A stretch of DNA of 64,000 nt from an uncultured Clostridia bacterium (GTDB lineage Bacteria; Bacillota; Clostridia; Oscillospirales; Ruminococcaceae): assembly GCA_945829235.1 (NCBI GenBank), contig CALZUA010000009.1, positions 48,195 through 112,194 of the forward strand, written 5' to 3'. A program made the translations under genes and the position numbers. Shown here one piece after another: positions 25,839 through 34,854 of the stretch; the first letter of the stretch is position 1, and every line of letters starts with the position of its first letter. The notes below the pieces were generated by a model. It had not been told where the DNA came from and made no database searches. It worked only from the letters and a program-made list of their open reading frames with translations.

Positions 25839-26906
25839 ATGTTAAATGAACAACCGCGGCTTTCCCCGACAGTCGAGGGCTATTCAGCCGAAAACGCAAG
25901 GATAACCGAAAGCGAGCGCGCCAAACAGCTCACCGAGCTTGAAATAATCAACCGCGAGCGCGCGATAAGCGAAAGAGAGCTTATCGGGCAGGGCACGTTT
26001 TTGATAGGAAGAACGGGAGCTCCCGTTATCTTCTGCGAAATTCTTGCCACAGCAGCGTCTCTCGCCTTAATCGCCTACATTCTCCCCTTAATTCCGATAT
26101 TCTATAAGGTGATTTTCTCCTACGAGCTGATTGTGCTTGCGATAATCGCCGCCATCTACATACTTCTGATGACTGTACTGCTTGACATTATCAGAGGCGG
26201 AAACGAGTACAAATACCAAGCAAATCAGCGCGAGTTTTGGTTCTCGCGAAAGAACGGCAAGGGCGGTGTCGCGCACTTTTTCTACAAGGACGTGCTGAGC
26301 GTGGATTATTGCCCGCACAAATTCCTGTGGTTCGACAACGGCTATTACGTTTCGATTGAAACGAAAAGCGGCTTTTTCACCTACAAATACGTTTTCCCGC
26401 GCTTCCGTCACCCGATAGCCGAGAAAAACCTGCCGTTTGAGGTAATCCGCGAGCAAATCGCCGAGAAACAAAAGCTCCCCGAACAGCAAAGTATGCGGCT
26501 AGCGCTGTCGGCGAAAAAGACCGCCATGATGCTTGGACTGGCGCTTTTGTGCATTTTGTTCGGCGCGTTGCCGGCAATAATTTGTTTCCCGCTTTACTAC
26601 ATCGTGGCACTGGAAGAAATCGCGCTTGTGGGCATAATTCCGTGCATTTTGACGCTTATCAAAGGCGAGGTTTACCGATATCGTTCGGATAACCAAGAAT
26701 TTGTTCTTCGCCAAGCCGACGGCGAGAGAAAAACAACGCGCATTAAGTTCAACGAAGCGGAAAAAATCGTCTATAAACGCCGGCTTTTCGGCGCGGTTGT
26801 GCGGATAAAAACCGGTGACAAAACGCTGAAATTCCGCTATGTTTACCCGAAGCCCTTCCAAATGAAATTGCTCTGCGAAACGCCGTTTGCGGTTTTCGCC
26901 AAATAA
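25839..26906 (+). CDS. Membrane protein with two TM/PH-like units, paralogue 2
   Basis: This 355-residue protein contains two copies of the unit seen in its neighbours. Residues ~65-120 hold two helices followed by a beta domain (YQANQREFWFSRKNGK, YKDVLSVDYCPHKFLW, YKYVFPRF). Residues ~225-280 hold a second pair of helices followed by a shorter beta domain (YRSDNQEFVLRQADGER, FRYVYPK, ETPFAVF). The first ~60 residues are hydrophilic. The ATG at 25839 follows AAGGGAGAG; an earlier in-frame GTG at 25821 sits in the end of gene 1. Spacing to gene 3 is 12 bases. Function unknown; it is likely a membrane scaffold or sensor. Confidence 0.7.
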   Translation: MLNEQPRLSPTVEGYSAENARITESERAKQLTELEIINRERAISERELIGQGTFLIGRTGAPVIFCEILATAASLALIAYILPLIPIFYKVIFSYELIVLAIIAAIYILLMTVLLDIIRGGNEYKYQANQREFWFSRKNGKGGVAHFFYKDVLSVDYCPHKFLWFDNGYYVSIETKSGFFTYKYVFPRFRHPIAEKNLPFEVIREQIAEKQKLPEQQSMRLALSAKKTAMMLGLALLCILFGALPAIICFPLYYIVALEEIALVGIIPCILTLIKGEVYRYRSDNQEFVLRQADGERKTTRIKFNEAEKIVYKRRLFGAVVRIKTGDKTLKFRYVYPKPFQMKLLCETPFAVFAK

Positions 26907-26918
26907 ACGGAGGACAAA

Positions 26919-27611
26919 ATGAACGTTGACTTCAACAACCCCGAAAACGCCGAAATCCCACACCCCGAAAAGGTTTATCTCGGCTCGGGAACGCTTCACC
27001 TTGCCTGTTCCAAGAAAAAAACCGTCATAACTGTCGTAATAACGGCTTTTATATTTGGATTTTTCGCAGGAAATCTTGTAAAGCTCGCACGGCTTATGTT
27101 TCGCGGAAACGAAACTGCGGCGGACTTTTTCTTCATTTTATTTATGATAATGTTTTTGGTCTGCGGCACGATAATCAGCGTTCTCCGGAGCGGCGAAAAG
27201 TACCAATGGAGCGCGACGGGACGCGAGTTTACGGTATCTCGGAAAAACCGCGGCGCAACGATAATTTTCTACAAAGAGGTCGTGGTAATCGACTATGAGC
27301 CGCTGAAATTCCTGCACTTTTTCCCGCACGGCTACACGGTTTTCGTGCGAACGGTACGCGATGAATACGAGTTCAAATACGTTTTCCCCGGTGCAAAAAC
27401 CTCACAGCGATTTGAGGACACGCCGTTCGGGCGGCTCTCAAAGATTGTTGATGATTTGCGGGCGCAAGGTCTTGACAAAGCGCTTCGTGAAAAGGAAAAT
27501 CCGTTTTACGACCCGCCGTCAATCGAGGACGCTTTCCGCAATATTATCGCCGAGCAAAAAGCCCGCGAGTTTGAAAAGGAAAACCGCAATAACTATATAT
27601 TCCCGAATTAA
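26919..27611 (+). CDS. Membrane protein with PH-like domain, paralogue 3
   Basis: This 230-residue protein has one copy of the unit. Two helices lie at residues ~28-50 and ~65-85, and the beta domain has the pattern SATGREFTVSRKN, FYKEVVVIDYEPLKFLHF, FKYVFPG and DTPFGRL. The C-terminal ~60 residues are charged and helical. The shared SRKN, FYK-V--VDY-P-KFL and KYVFP blocks show that it arose by duplication from the same ancestor as gene 2. Its stop overlaps the stop of the convergent aminotransferase gene by four bases. The family is not recognised. Confidence 0.7.
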   Translation: MNVDFNNPENAEIPHPEKVYLGSGTLHLACSKKKTVITVVITAFIFGFFAGNLVKLARLMFRGNETAADFFFILFMIMFLVCGTIISVLRSGEKYQWSATGREFTVSRKNRGATIIFYKEVVVIDYEPLKFLHFFPHGYTVFVRTVRDEYEFKYVFPGAKTSQRFEDTPFGRLSKIVDDLRAQGLDKALREKENPFYDPPSIEDAFRNIIAEQKAREFEKENRNNYIFPN

Positions 27612-28882
27612 GCGTTCTTCTCGAGATACGCAAGTCTTACGCATACGCAGAACAGCTCCATAGCCTTCCTCAAATCGTCCACGGACGGGAATGTGGGGGC
27701 TATTCTTATATTGCTGTCGTGGGGGTCGTTGCCGTAGGGGTAGGTTGCGCCCGCGCCTGTCATAACAACGCCCGCTTCCTTTGCAAGAGCGACAATTCTC
27801 TTCGCGGTGCCCTCGGGCGCGTTGAACGAGATGAAATAACCGCCCTTGGGGTTTGTCCACTCGCCGATACCGCGCGGCAAAAGCTCCTTTTCGAGCATAT
27901 ATTTCACAACCTCGAACTTCGGTCTGATAATCGCCGCGTGCGCCTGCATGTGCTTTTCGATACCCTCGAAATCCTTGAAATACTTCGCGTGACGGAGCTG
28001 GTTGAGCTTGTCGAAGCCGATGGTCTGGAACGCCATTTGTTTCTTGATGAAATCGATGTTGTCCTTGGACGCGCAGATTACCGCAAGACCGCCTCCCGGG
28101 AACGAAATCTTCGATGTTGACGCGAACTCGAAAACCATATTCGGGTTGCCGGCTTTTTTGCACTCGTCGATGATGTTGAGCAGAGTGTCGCGGTCGTTAT
28201 CGTAGAGGTGATGAACGCAGTAAGCGTTGTCCCAGAAAATGCGGAAATCCTTAGCCTTGGGCTTGAGGTTCGCGAAACGGCGGACAACCTCGTCCGAGTA
28301 GGTGATACCGGTAGGATTTGAGTACTGCGGAACGCACCAGACGCCCTTGATTTCCTCGTCCTCGGCAACGTACTTTTCAATCATATCCATATCGGGACCG
28401 TCCGCCTTGTAAGGCACGGTAATCATCTCAATACCGAGCGCCTCGCACATTGCGAAGTGACGGTCATAACCCGGCGCGGGGCAAAGGAACTTAACCTTAT
28501 CATTCTTCCCCCAAGGCTTGTCGCTTCCGAGAACGCCGAGCTGGAGCGCTCTGATGATAGTGTCGTACATCATCTGAAGCGAGGAGTTGCCGCCGACAAT
28601 AACCTCGTCCGCGCCAACGTGGAGCATCTCCATAAAGAGCTCCTTCGCCTCGGGAATACCGTCGAGCACGCCATAGGAACGGCAGTCCGCGCCGCTTCTT
28701 GACTTATAGTCACCGTCAAGGCAGTGCAGAAGCATATTTATCGACAAATCGAGCTGTTCGGGCGCGGGGATTCCGCGAGCCATTGTGAGGTTCAGCCCTT
28801 TTTTCTTGTAATCCTCGTAGAGAGCGGAAACCGCTTGTTTTTCGGCGAGGAGCTGTTCTTTGTTCATTTCATCGTAACGCAT
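27608..28882 (-). CDS. PLP-dependent aminotransferase, MocR-like/PF12897 type
   Basis: This 424-residue fold-type I aminotransferase resembles the aspartate aminotransferase-like clade often labelled Aminotran_MocR without an HTH. The PLP Lys is in STSKISFPGG near residue 262. The PLP-binding Asn and Asp-Tyr are in YSNPTG and WDNAY, and the C-terminal Arg in IRIAPTFP. The conserved start (YEDYKKKGLNLTMARGIPAPEQLDLS) is typical. Substrates are probably aspartate, alanine or an aromatic amino acid. The gene stands alone, with the promoter at 28951-28979 and a GGAGAAA ribosome site. Confidence 0.92.
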   Translation of the reverse strand: MRYDEMNKEQLLAEKQAVSALYEDYKKKGLNLTMARGIPAPEQLDLSINMLLHCLDGDYKSRSGADCRSYGVLDGIPEAKELFMEMLHVGADEVIVGGNSSLQMMYDTIIRALQLGVLGSDKPWGKNDKVKFLCPAPGYDRHFAMCEALGIEMITVPYKADGPDMDMIEKYVAEDEEIKGVWCVPQYSNPTGITYSDEVVRRFANLKPKAKDFRIFWDNAYCVHHLYDNDRDTLLNIIDECKKAGNPNMVFEFASTSKISFPGGGLAVICASKDNIDFIKKQMAFQTIGFDKLNQLRHAKYFKDFEGIEKHMQAHAAIIRPKFEVVKYMLEKELLPRGIGEWTNPKGGYFISFNAPEGTAKRIVALAKEAGVVMTGAGATYPYGNDPHDSNIRIAPTFPSVDDLRKAMELFCVCVRLAYLEKNA

Positions 28883-28950
28883 TATATTTTCTCCTTTCGG
28901 TTATATACAATCGATATAATTCGTCAAAACTCTATTTTAATCCACACATT

Positions 28951-28979
28951 ATTATATCACCTAACGTTGATTTTTGCAA
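28951..28979 (-). promoter_or_regulatory. SigA-type promoter of the aminotransferase gene
   Basis: On the minus strand, TTGCAA (28974-28979) and TATAAT (28951-28956) are separated by 17 bases. The 324-base gap 28883-29206 otherwise holds the divergent promoter of the LRR gene and AT-rich sequence, with no ORF I support. Confidence 0.75.
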
Positions 28980-29142
28980 GCGATTTTTCAAAAACTTGCA
29001 AAAATTCGGCATAATACTTAAAAACGCGCCGCAAAAAGCGTGTCTAGCATAAATATTGTACAATTTTTCTTTCAAAAACGGCTACCCCACTTCCAAAAAT
29101 TGCTCATCAAAAGCAAATTACGGAAAAAACCGCAAATTCCCC

Positions 29143-29171
29143 TTGTAAAAACGGGAAAAATGTGTTATAAT
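29143..29171 (+). promoter_or_regulatory. SigA-type promoter of the LRR/dockerin gene
   Basis: TTGTAA (29143-29148) and TATAAT (29166-29171) lie 17 bases apart, ~36 bases before the start codon. Confidence 0.7.
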
Positions 29172-29206
29172 TTAGTAAATATAGCCTTTATTGAGAAAGG
29201 AAGATT

Positions 29207-31327
29207 GTGGTGAAAATCAGGAAAAGAGTTGTATCGATAATAACGGCGGGGATTTGCGCGTTTTCGGTTTTATCGGGAACAGCACCGCTTAGTTTGAGCG
29301 CATTTGCCGAGGAAACCGAGAAAACGTTTGACGGACTGCACAACCTCACGGACGAGGTTCACAGCGATTTTCATACAGTCAACGAAACCGAGGTTAAAGA
29401 CAAGCTGGAAGAGGTGTTCGAGAAAGCCTGCGGAAAGGACTTTGACGCGATAACCTACGGTGATTTGCAGAGAATTACAAGCTTGAATTTGAGCAAAATG
29501 GAACTTGAGGACATTCCGTTGTGCATAAAATATATGGTAAATCTGCGCAGTCTTGACCTGTCGCACAACAACCTGCAAAATGAAAACAATGTGCTTACGC
29601 TGAATTTAAGCGCGCTTAAAAAGCTGGATTACCTGAACGTGAGCTACAACTATCTGTCAAAGGTACCGTCATGGTATGTGTTGGACGGGATTGACAAGAA
29701 GTACATAGACCACAACCTGCTTTCGGGTGACGACCAGCGCTCGATAAAGGCGCAGACGCCGGTGTATTATTTTATGGACGGCGAGAAGATTGAAGTTGAC
29801 GAGTTCAAGGAAAAGGTTCTCGCGGATATTTGCTTTGACGATGGTTCTGATTTGCCGGAATTTTTGTACAACCCCGATGACTACCCCGCCGACCAGCCGC
29901 TCCAAATCAATACAGACGAGCTTGAAAGCAAGCTCAACGAAAATAGCTGTGTGACAATAACGGAGAGCTATGTACCGGTTTCGGTTAAGGTTCAGCTGTT
30001 TAACAATGCAAATAATGCCAACACTAAAACCGAGATAAAAGTTTACCTGCTTGACGGAAGCTCCCCGACAACCGCGAAAGCGCGCCTGAATACACTTTTG
30101 AGCGAGGTTGAAAATCTTGACAAAACGTTGTACACGGAGAGAAGCTGGACAAATTTCGAGAACGCGCAGAAAACCGCGCAGGCAATTGCCGAATACCCGA
30201 ACTCAGAAGCTGAGATGCTGAAAACTGCGCTTGAACAGCTTGACGCGGCGCATCACTCGTTGGTTTTGGGAATTGACCAAGATACAAAAAAGGTGCTAAC
30301 CGACCTCACGTCCGTTGGAAAAACCTACAAGGAGGAGGACTACACGCCCTCGTCTTGGAGCGACCTCCAAAAAGCGCTGGACAAAATCGCGGAGATTTCC
30401 TCGGACGCAAACGCAACGCTCTCCTCGGCAAAAATCGCAATCCTCTCCTTCCAGAACTCGCAGAAAGGTCTTGAAAAGACAAAGCTTGCCGTGCCGAGCG
30501 TTATCCCGAAATCCAGCTTTGAAGCAATTTTCGGTGAAGACAGAACAGTTTCCGCAAAAGGCACAACAAGAAGCGGCAGAACGTATGATTGGAAATTCCT
30601 CGGAACAAAGGTGACCGCTCCCGCCGATTTTAACCCCGAGATTACCGACACGCCGACCGGCGAGGACGCGATTATGCTTGAAAGCGGCAGAGCGGGCGGG
30701 TATATTGCGTTCTCGACAACGCAAAGCGGCGCGTTTGCGGGAACAGGCACGCTTACGATGAACGTTTCCGATAAACTCGGTGACGGGACATACTACTATT
30801 ATAAATGGAATACATCGGGCAGTCTGATAGGCGAGGTTGCCGTTAAAAACGGAAACCTGTCCGTTGACGTAAGCGAGGGCGGAACTTATTATGTCAGCAA
30901 CGTTCTGCAAAAATTTGAGCTTGTTGCCGACAAGCTGGAAATTGATACGGCAAAACGCTCGGTTATTGTACCGTTGTGCTCGGGATACAATGTGGCGAAT
31001 TTCAAAAAGCTGTTCAAATACGGGAGCAGTGTTTCGGTATATGACGCAGACGGAAAGCCCGTTTCAAGCACCGCGCGAATGAAAACGGGAATGAAGGTAT
31101 CCGCACCAAAGGGCGAGGAATATGCGGTAACGGTAATGGGTGACGTGAACAACGATGGTTATGTGAACTCGACCGATGCGCTGGAGGTTCTCAAGAACTT
31201 CCTCTCGGACGGCGGGACTTCTCAATTCGGAGTTGGCGTGACAGGGATAAACGTGGCGGACGTAAACAGCGATGGAAAAATGAATGCATTAGACTCGCTG
31301 TTGATTTTGAAAGCGTTCTTAGAGTAA
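29207..31327 (+). CDS. Secreted leucine-rich-repeat protein with type I dockerin
   Basis: This 706-residue extracellular protein begins with a Sec signal peptide (basic KIRKR, hydrophobic core, cleavage near SAFA-EE). Residues ~85-155 hold three or four leucine-rich repeats (LNLSKMELEDIP, LRSLDLSHNNLQ, LDYLNVSYNYLSKVP). Residues ~285-440 hold two helical FIVAR-like modules, with ERSWTNFENAQKTA and PSSWSDLQKALDKI. After a beta-rich part, the last ~65 residues are a type I dockerin with two calcium-binding repeats (GDVNNDGYVNSTDALEVL and ADVNSDGKMNALDSLLIL), which would dock it to a cohesin scaffold on the cell surface. No catalytic domain is visible. Adjacent GTG codons at 29207 and 29210 follow AAAGGAAG. 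Confidence 0.9.
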   Translation: MVKIRKRVVSIITAGICAFSVLSGTAPLSLSAFAEETEKTFDGLHNLTDEVHSDFHTVNETEVKDKLEEVFEKACGKDFDAITYGDLQRITSLNLSKMELEDIPLCIKYMVNLRSLDLSHNNLQNENNVLTLNLSALKKLDYLNVSYNYLSKVPSWYVLDGIDKKYIDHNLLSGDDQRSIKAQTPVYYFMDGEKIEVDEFKEKVLADICFDDGSDLPEFLYNPDDYPADQPLQINTDELESKLNENSCVTITESYVPVSVKVQLFNNANNANTKTEIKVYLLDGSSPTTAKARLNTLLSEVENLDKTLYTERSWTNFENAQKTAQAIAEYPNSEAEMLKTALEQLDAAHHSLVLGIDQDTKKVLTDLTSVGKTYKEEDYTPSSWSDLQKALDKIAEISSDANATLSSAKIAILSFQNSQKGLEKTKLAVPSVIPKSSFEAIFGEDRTVSAKGTTRSGRTYDWKFLGTKVTAPADFNPEITDTPTGEDAIMLESGRAGGYIAFSTTQSGAFAGTGTLTMNVSDKLGDGTYYYYKWNTSGSLIGEVAVKNGNLSVDVSEGGTYYVSNVLQKFELVADKLEIDTAKRSVIVPLCSGYNVANFKKLFKYGSSVSVYDADGKPVSSTARMKTGMKVSAPKGEEYAVTVMGDVNNDGYVNSTDALEVLKNFLSDGGTSQFGVGVTGINVADVNSDGKMNALDSLLILKAFLE

Positions 31328-31372
31328 CGCGAGTTCGCCGCGGGGAATTTTGATAGATATAACGGAGGAAAA

Positions 31373-31828
31373 ATGAACACAAAAACAATTGCCGAAAACC
31401 GACAGGCTCGGCACGAATACTTTATTATAGAGAGCCTTGAGGCAGGGATTGAGCTGTTCGGCACGGAGGTCAAATCAATCCGCGCGGGCGGCGTGAACCT
31501 CAAGGACTCGTGGATATCGATAGACAACGGCGAGGCATTTATCCGCGGAATGCACATCTCCCCCTACGAAAAAGGCAACATTTTCAACCGCGACCCGTAC
31601 CGCGTGCGGCGGCTTCTGATGCACAAAAAGGAGATTATGAAACTGTACGGGCAGGTGAAGCAGGGCGGTTACACGCTGGTACCGATTTCGATGTATTTCA
31701 AGGACAGCCGTGTGAAAATCCAAGTCGGCTTGTGCAAGGGCAAAAAGCTCTACGACAAGCGCGAAAGCTCCGCGAAACGCGATGCGGAGCGGAGCATTGA
31801 CCGCGCGATTAAGGAGAAAAATCACTAA
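31373..31828 (+). CDS. smpB: SsrA-binding protein SmpB
   Basis: This 151-residue protein binds tmRNA and brings it to stalled ribosomes for trans-translation. The OB-fold core is clear: IAENRQARHEYFI at the start, GIELFGTEVKSIRAGGVNLKDSW, and RDPYRVRRLLMHKKEI. The basic C-terminal tail (KKLYDKRESSAKRDAERSIDRAIK) becomes helical in the mRNA channel. The length is standard. It follows the dockerin gene by 45 bases and has GGAGGAAAA before the ATG. I saw no tmRNA gene in the window. Confidence 0.96.
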   Translation: MNTKTIAENRQARHEYFIIESLEAGIELFGTEVKSIRAGGVNLKDSWISIDNGEAFIRGMHISPYEKGNIFNRDPYRVRRLLMHKKEIMKLYGQVKQGGYTLVPISMYFKDSRVKIQVGLCKGKKLYDKRESSAKRDAERSIDRAIKEKNH

Positions 31829-31852
31829 GCTTGCGCTCAATTTCACAAAAAC

Positions 31853-31889
31853 AACCGCTCTTCCGGTATCGAAGAGCGGTTTTCGTTTT
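31853..31889 (+). terminator. Terminator of smpB
   Basis: AACCGCTCTTC (31853-31863) pairs with GAAGAGCGGTT (31871-31881) and is followed by TTCGTTTT. Confidence 0.85.
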
Positions 31890-31896
31890 CCCCCTC

Positions 31897-32790
31897 AAGC
31901 CGCTCCCAAAGCCGTTTTGTTGCCAGAGCTTTCGCAAAGCCCGCTCTCGCCGAACCGAAGAAACATTCTTCCGCAACAAACCCGCCGAGCCGCTCCCGAA
32001 GCCGTTTGTTGCCCGAGCTTTCGCAAAAACCGCTCTCGCCGAACCGAATGAGCTTTCTTCCGCACCAAGCCGCTGAGCCGCGCCAAAAGCCGTTTTGTTG
32101 CCCGAGCTTTCGCAAAAACCGCTCTCGCCGAACCGAAGTAGCGTTCTTCTGTACCCAACCAGCCGAGCCGCGCCAAAAGCCGTTTTGTTACCCGAGATTT
32201 CGCAAAGCCCGCTCTCGCCGAACCGAATGAGCGTTCTTCTGTACCCAACCCGCCGAGCCGCTCCCAGAACCGCTTTATCGTCCGAGATTTCGCGAAGCCT
32301 GCTCTCACCGAACCGAAGGAGCGTTCTTCTGTACCCAACCCGCCGAGCCGCTCCCAAAGCCGTTTGTTGCCCGAGCTTTCGCAAAACCCGCTCTCGCCGA
32401 ACCGAAGAAACATTCTTCCGCAACAAACCCGCCGAGCCGCTCCCAAAGCCGTTTGTTGCCCGAGCTTTCGCAAAAACCGTTCTCGCCGAACCGAAGTAGC
32501 GTTCTTCCGCAACAAAACCGTCGAGCCGCTCCCAAAGCCGTTTGTTGCCCGAGCTTTCGCAAAAACCGCTCTCGCCGAACCGAAGAAACATTCTTCCGCA
32601 ACAAACCCGCCGAGCCGCTCCCGAAGCCGTTTTATCGCCCGAGCTTTCGAAAAAACCGCTCTCGCCGAACCGAAGGAGCGTTCTTCTGTACCCAACCCGC
32701 CGAGCCGCTCCCAAAGCCGCTTTGTTGCCCGAGATTTCGCGAAGCCCGCTCTCGCTGAACCGAAGGAGCGTTCTTCCGCGCTAAGCCGCC
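31897..32790. repeat. ~89-bp tandem repeat array, about ten units
   Basis: About ten head-to-tail units of 89-90 bp run through this otherwise gene-free stretch. Units begin near 31901, 31991, 32080, 32169, 32259, 32349, 32438, 32527, 32616 and 32706. A unit reads roughly GCCGCTCCCAAAGCCG, then GTTTGTTGCCCGAGCTTTCGC, then CCGCTCTCGCCGAACCGAAG and a variable tail of two main kinds (ACATTCTTCCGCAACAAAC or AGCGTTCTTCTGTACCCAAC). The unit is not a multiple of three, so the long ORFs seen here shift frame from unit to unit and are not genes. There are no unique spacers, so it is not a CRISPR array. Confidence 0.92.
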
Positions 32791-32873
32791 GAGCCCACAG
32801 TTTCCCTATCCCAATCAACAGCGCCGGCAAGATAAATGGTTATCACGCCCATTTTTGGAAATAACATCAATTT

Positions 32874-32912
32874 GCCCGCTTTTGTGCAAGTTAACCAAAA
32901 GCGGGCTTTTTT
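32874..32912 (+). terminator. Terminator downstream of the tandem repeat array
   Basis: GCCCGCTTTTG (32874-32884) pairs with CAAAAGCGGGC (32896-32906), followed by TTTTTT. The T run is on the plus strand, so it does not serve the minus-strand thioesterase gene well. Confidence 0.8.
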
Positions 32913-33032
32913 ATCAAAAAATCGCAAAAATTAAGCGTTTTCTGCATTGTAAATTTTTCCCAAGCACTCATTTTTGAGCAAAAACGAGCGTTTTTCCGTG
33001 TTTTTCAGAAAAACAATTTTTGCGGGAAAGTG

Positions 33033-33470
33033 TCATTTTGTGCAATCTGCCATATCTTCTTTGGCACATTTTTCCAGAACCTCAAAAAACTCGGGACAAC
33101 GCTTTTTGAAATTTATCGGGTGAAAGGTTTCTGCGTCAACAAACGCGTGGGAGCTTGTGCCCTCGCAGGCAACCTCGCCGTTCGGCAAAATCGCCTCGTA
33201 ATAGAACTCAATCCGCGCCGCATTCAGCCGCGTAATCCGCGCCACAACCGTGATTTCCTCATCGTATTTCGCGGGCTGGCGGTACTTGCAACCAATCGCC
33301 GCCACCGGCAACATCACGCCGTCCTCTTCCATTTTCGCGTAGCTCATTCCGAGCGCCTTGATATAGTCCGTCCGCGCCATCTCAAACCACACGGGATAAA
33401 CCGCGTGGTGAACAACGCCCATTTGGTCGGTTTCCGCGTAGCGCACGGTCAGTTTTGTTGTATTCGGCAT
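33033..33470 (-). CDS. Acyl-CoA thioesterase, YbgC/FadM hotdog family
   Basis: This 145-residue hotdog-fold protein carries the 4-hydroxybenzoyl-CoA thioesterase signature: VRYAETDQMGVVHHAVYPVWFEMARTDYI, where the Asp in AETDQMG is the catalytic residue. It hydrolyses short or medium acyl-CoA thioesters in the cytosol. The length and motif order are standard. It ends in a CxxC-free tail with several Cys, which is not unusual. It is transcribed alone on the minus strand; GGAGGAAT precedes its ATG. Confidence 0.92.
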   Translation of the reverse strand: MPNTTKLTVRYAETDQMGVVHHAVYPVWFEMARTDYIKALGMSYAKMEEDGVMLPVAAIGCKYRQPAKYDEEITVVARITRLNAARIEFYYEAILPNGEVACEGTSSHAFVDAETFHPINFKKRCPEFFEVLEKCAKEDMADCTK

Positions 33471-33607
33471 AATTCCTCCGTCACTTCAAGCCGTTTTCGT
33501 TCTGAAACGCAAGGCTTGGTCTTGGGTAAAATTTGGCTTATTACAGCCATTCAGAGCATTTACATTGCAAGAAAAGTTCACGCCTGTTTCGACAAACTTA
33601 GTCTGAA

Positions 33608-33955
33608 ACCGCGCTGTTATGCAAGCTGAACTGCTTAGACTAGCAGCCCAAACCGCTCCACGGTTCACCTGCATTTGTTGTGGCTCGCGAAGTCGCGCTC
33701 GGTGTCGGCAAGATTTCAAAACCGCGCTGTTATGCGGCTGAACCGCTCAAAGCTCAGCCCAAATTGCTCCACAGTTCGCTTGCATTTGTTGTGGCTCGCG
33801 AAGCCGCGCTCGTTGTCGGCGAGATTTCAAAGCCGCGCTGTTATGCGGCTGAACCGCTCAAAGCTCATCCCAAACCGCTTAGATTTGCAGTTTAAACCGC
33901 TCCCTCAGAACGCTTGCATTTTGAGCGAGTGTGAAGTCGCTCTGTTATGCGATTT
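33608..33955. repeat. ~112-bp degenerate tandem repeats in a gene-free gap
   Basis: The 513-base gap between the thioesterase and SDR genes holds no gene. From ~33608 a unit beginning CGCGCTGTTATGC and continuing CTGAACCGCTCAAAGCTCA, then TGCATTTGTTGTGGCTCGCGAAG, recurs near 33722 and 33832, and decays into a third partial copy. ORFs here on the plus strand only reflect the repeat. No terminator is obvious for the minus-strand SDR gene. Confidence 0.75.
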
Positions 33956-33983
33956 GTAAGGCTCAAATCCGCAAATTCCTCCG

Positions 33984-34751
33984 TCACTTCAGCCCGCGTT
34001 TTCCCTGAAACAATCCCGCGAAGAACGCCATAACGCAGTCGGGTATCAGCTTCGAGCCGTAAATCATCAGCTCGGAGAATTTGTTCTCGGTTATCAACAG
34101 CTTTCCTCCAAACATCTCCCGAACAGCGTGCTCCGCGAGTTTTTCCGCGGAATATGCGCCCATTCCGAAGTTGATGTTCGCGGTCTGTCCGAACTCCGTG
34201 TCAACCGGTCCGGGGCAAAGCATCGACAGGTGAACTCCGCTCTTCTCGCGGCGAAGCTCCTCGGCAACCGCTTGCGTTAAACGCACAACATACGCCTTGC
34301 TCGCGTAATACGCCGCGAAATACGGTCCGGGGATAAAGCCAGCCGCGCTCGCCGTGTTCAGTATATAACCGCACCCGCGGCTCCTGAAATCGCGCAGAAA
34401 CAGCTTGAACAGTATATGAAACGCGCGAATGTTCACCGAAATCATTTCCGTTTCGCGCTCAAGGTCGTTCTCGGCGAAGCTCCCGTAAACACCGAAACCC
34501 GCGTTGTTGATGAGAATGTCAATCTTGTACTTCTTCACGCGGCGGTACAGCTCGTAAACCTGCTTTTCGTCCGACAAATCCGCCTTGATGCTCAAAACCT
34601 TAACCTTGTACTCCTCAACAAGCTCGTTTTTCAGCTCGTCCAGCTTATCCTTACGCCGCGCTGTGATGATGAGATTTATCCCGTGCCGCGCAAGACTTCT
34701 CGCTATCTCACGTCCGATACCCGAACTTGCGCCCGTTACCAAAGCTATCAT
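33984..34751 (-). CDS. Short-chain dehydrogenase/reductase
   Basis: This 255-residue classical SDR has the cofactor motif TGASSGIG at residues ~6-13, the NNAGFG motif near 85, the catalytic Ser (TASAAGFIPG) near 140, and YYASKAYV with the catalytic Tyr and Lys near 153. The basic residues after the first strand (TARRKDKL) suggest NADP(H). The substrate is unknown. The start is the ATG at 34751 after GGAGGGATAAAT; an extension to 34799 has no ribosome site. A C-terminal hydrophobic stretch (CVMAFFAGLF) may touch the membrane. Confidence 0.92.
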   Translation of the reverse strand: MIALVTGASSGIGREIARSLARHGINLIITARRKDKLDELKNELVEEYKVKVLSIKADLSDEKQVYELYRRVKKYKIDILINNAGFGVYGSFAENDLERETEMISVNIRAFHILFKLFLRDFRSRGCGYILNTASAAGFIPGPYFAAYYASKAYVVRLTQAVAEELRREKSGVHLSMLCPGPVDTEFGQTANINFGMGAYSAEKLAEHAVREMFGGKLLITENKFSELMIYGSKLIPDCVMAFFAGLFQGKRGLK

Positions 34752-34854
34752 ATTTATCCCTCCGTAAACTCGTGCGACCGCCTTTTTTCGGCTGTCCATA
34801 CTATATTGTTACTAATATTTTACCTCAAATTTGCGAAAAAGTCAAGGAAATATC

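Noticed and set aside
31897..32790. CRISPR array
   Set aside because: Units are contiguous with no unique spacers, and no cas genes are near.
31809..32864. Several overlapping ORFs of 80-311 codons on both strands
   Set aside because: They follow the 89-bp repeat in shifting frames, lack ribosome sites, and have biased, repetitive products. Non-coding repeat.
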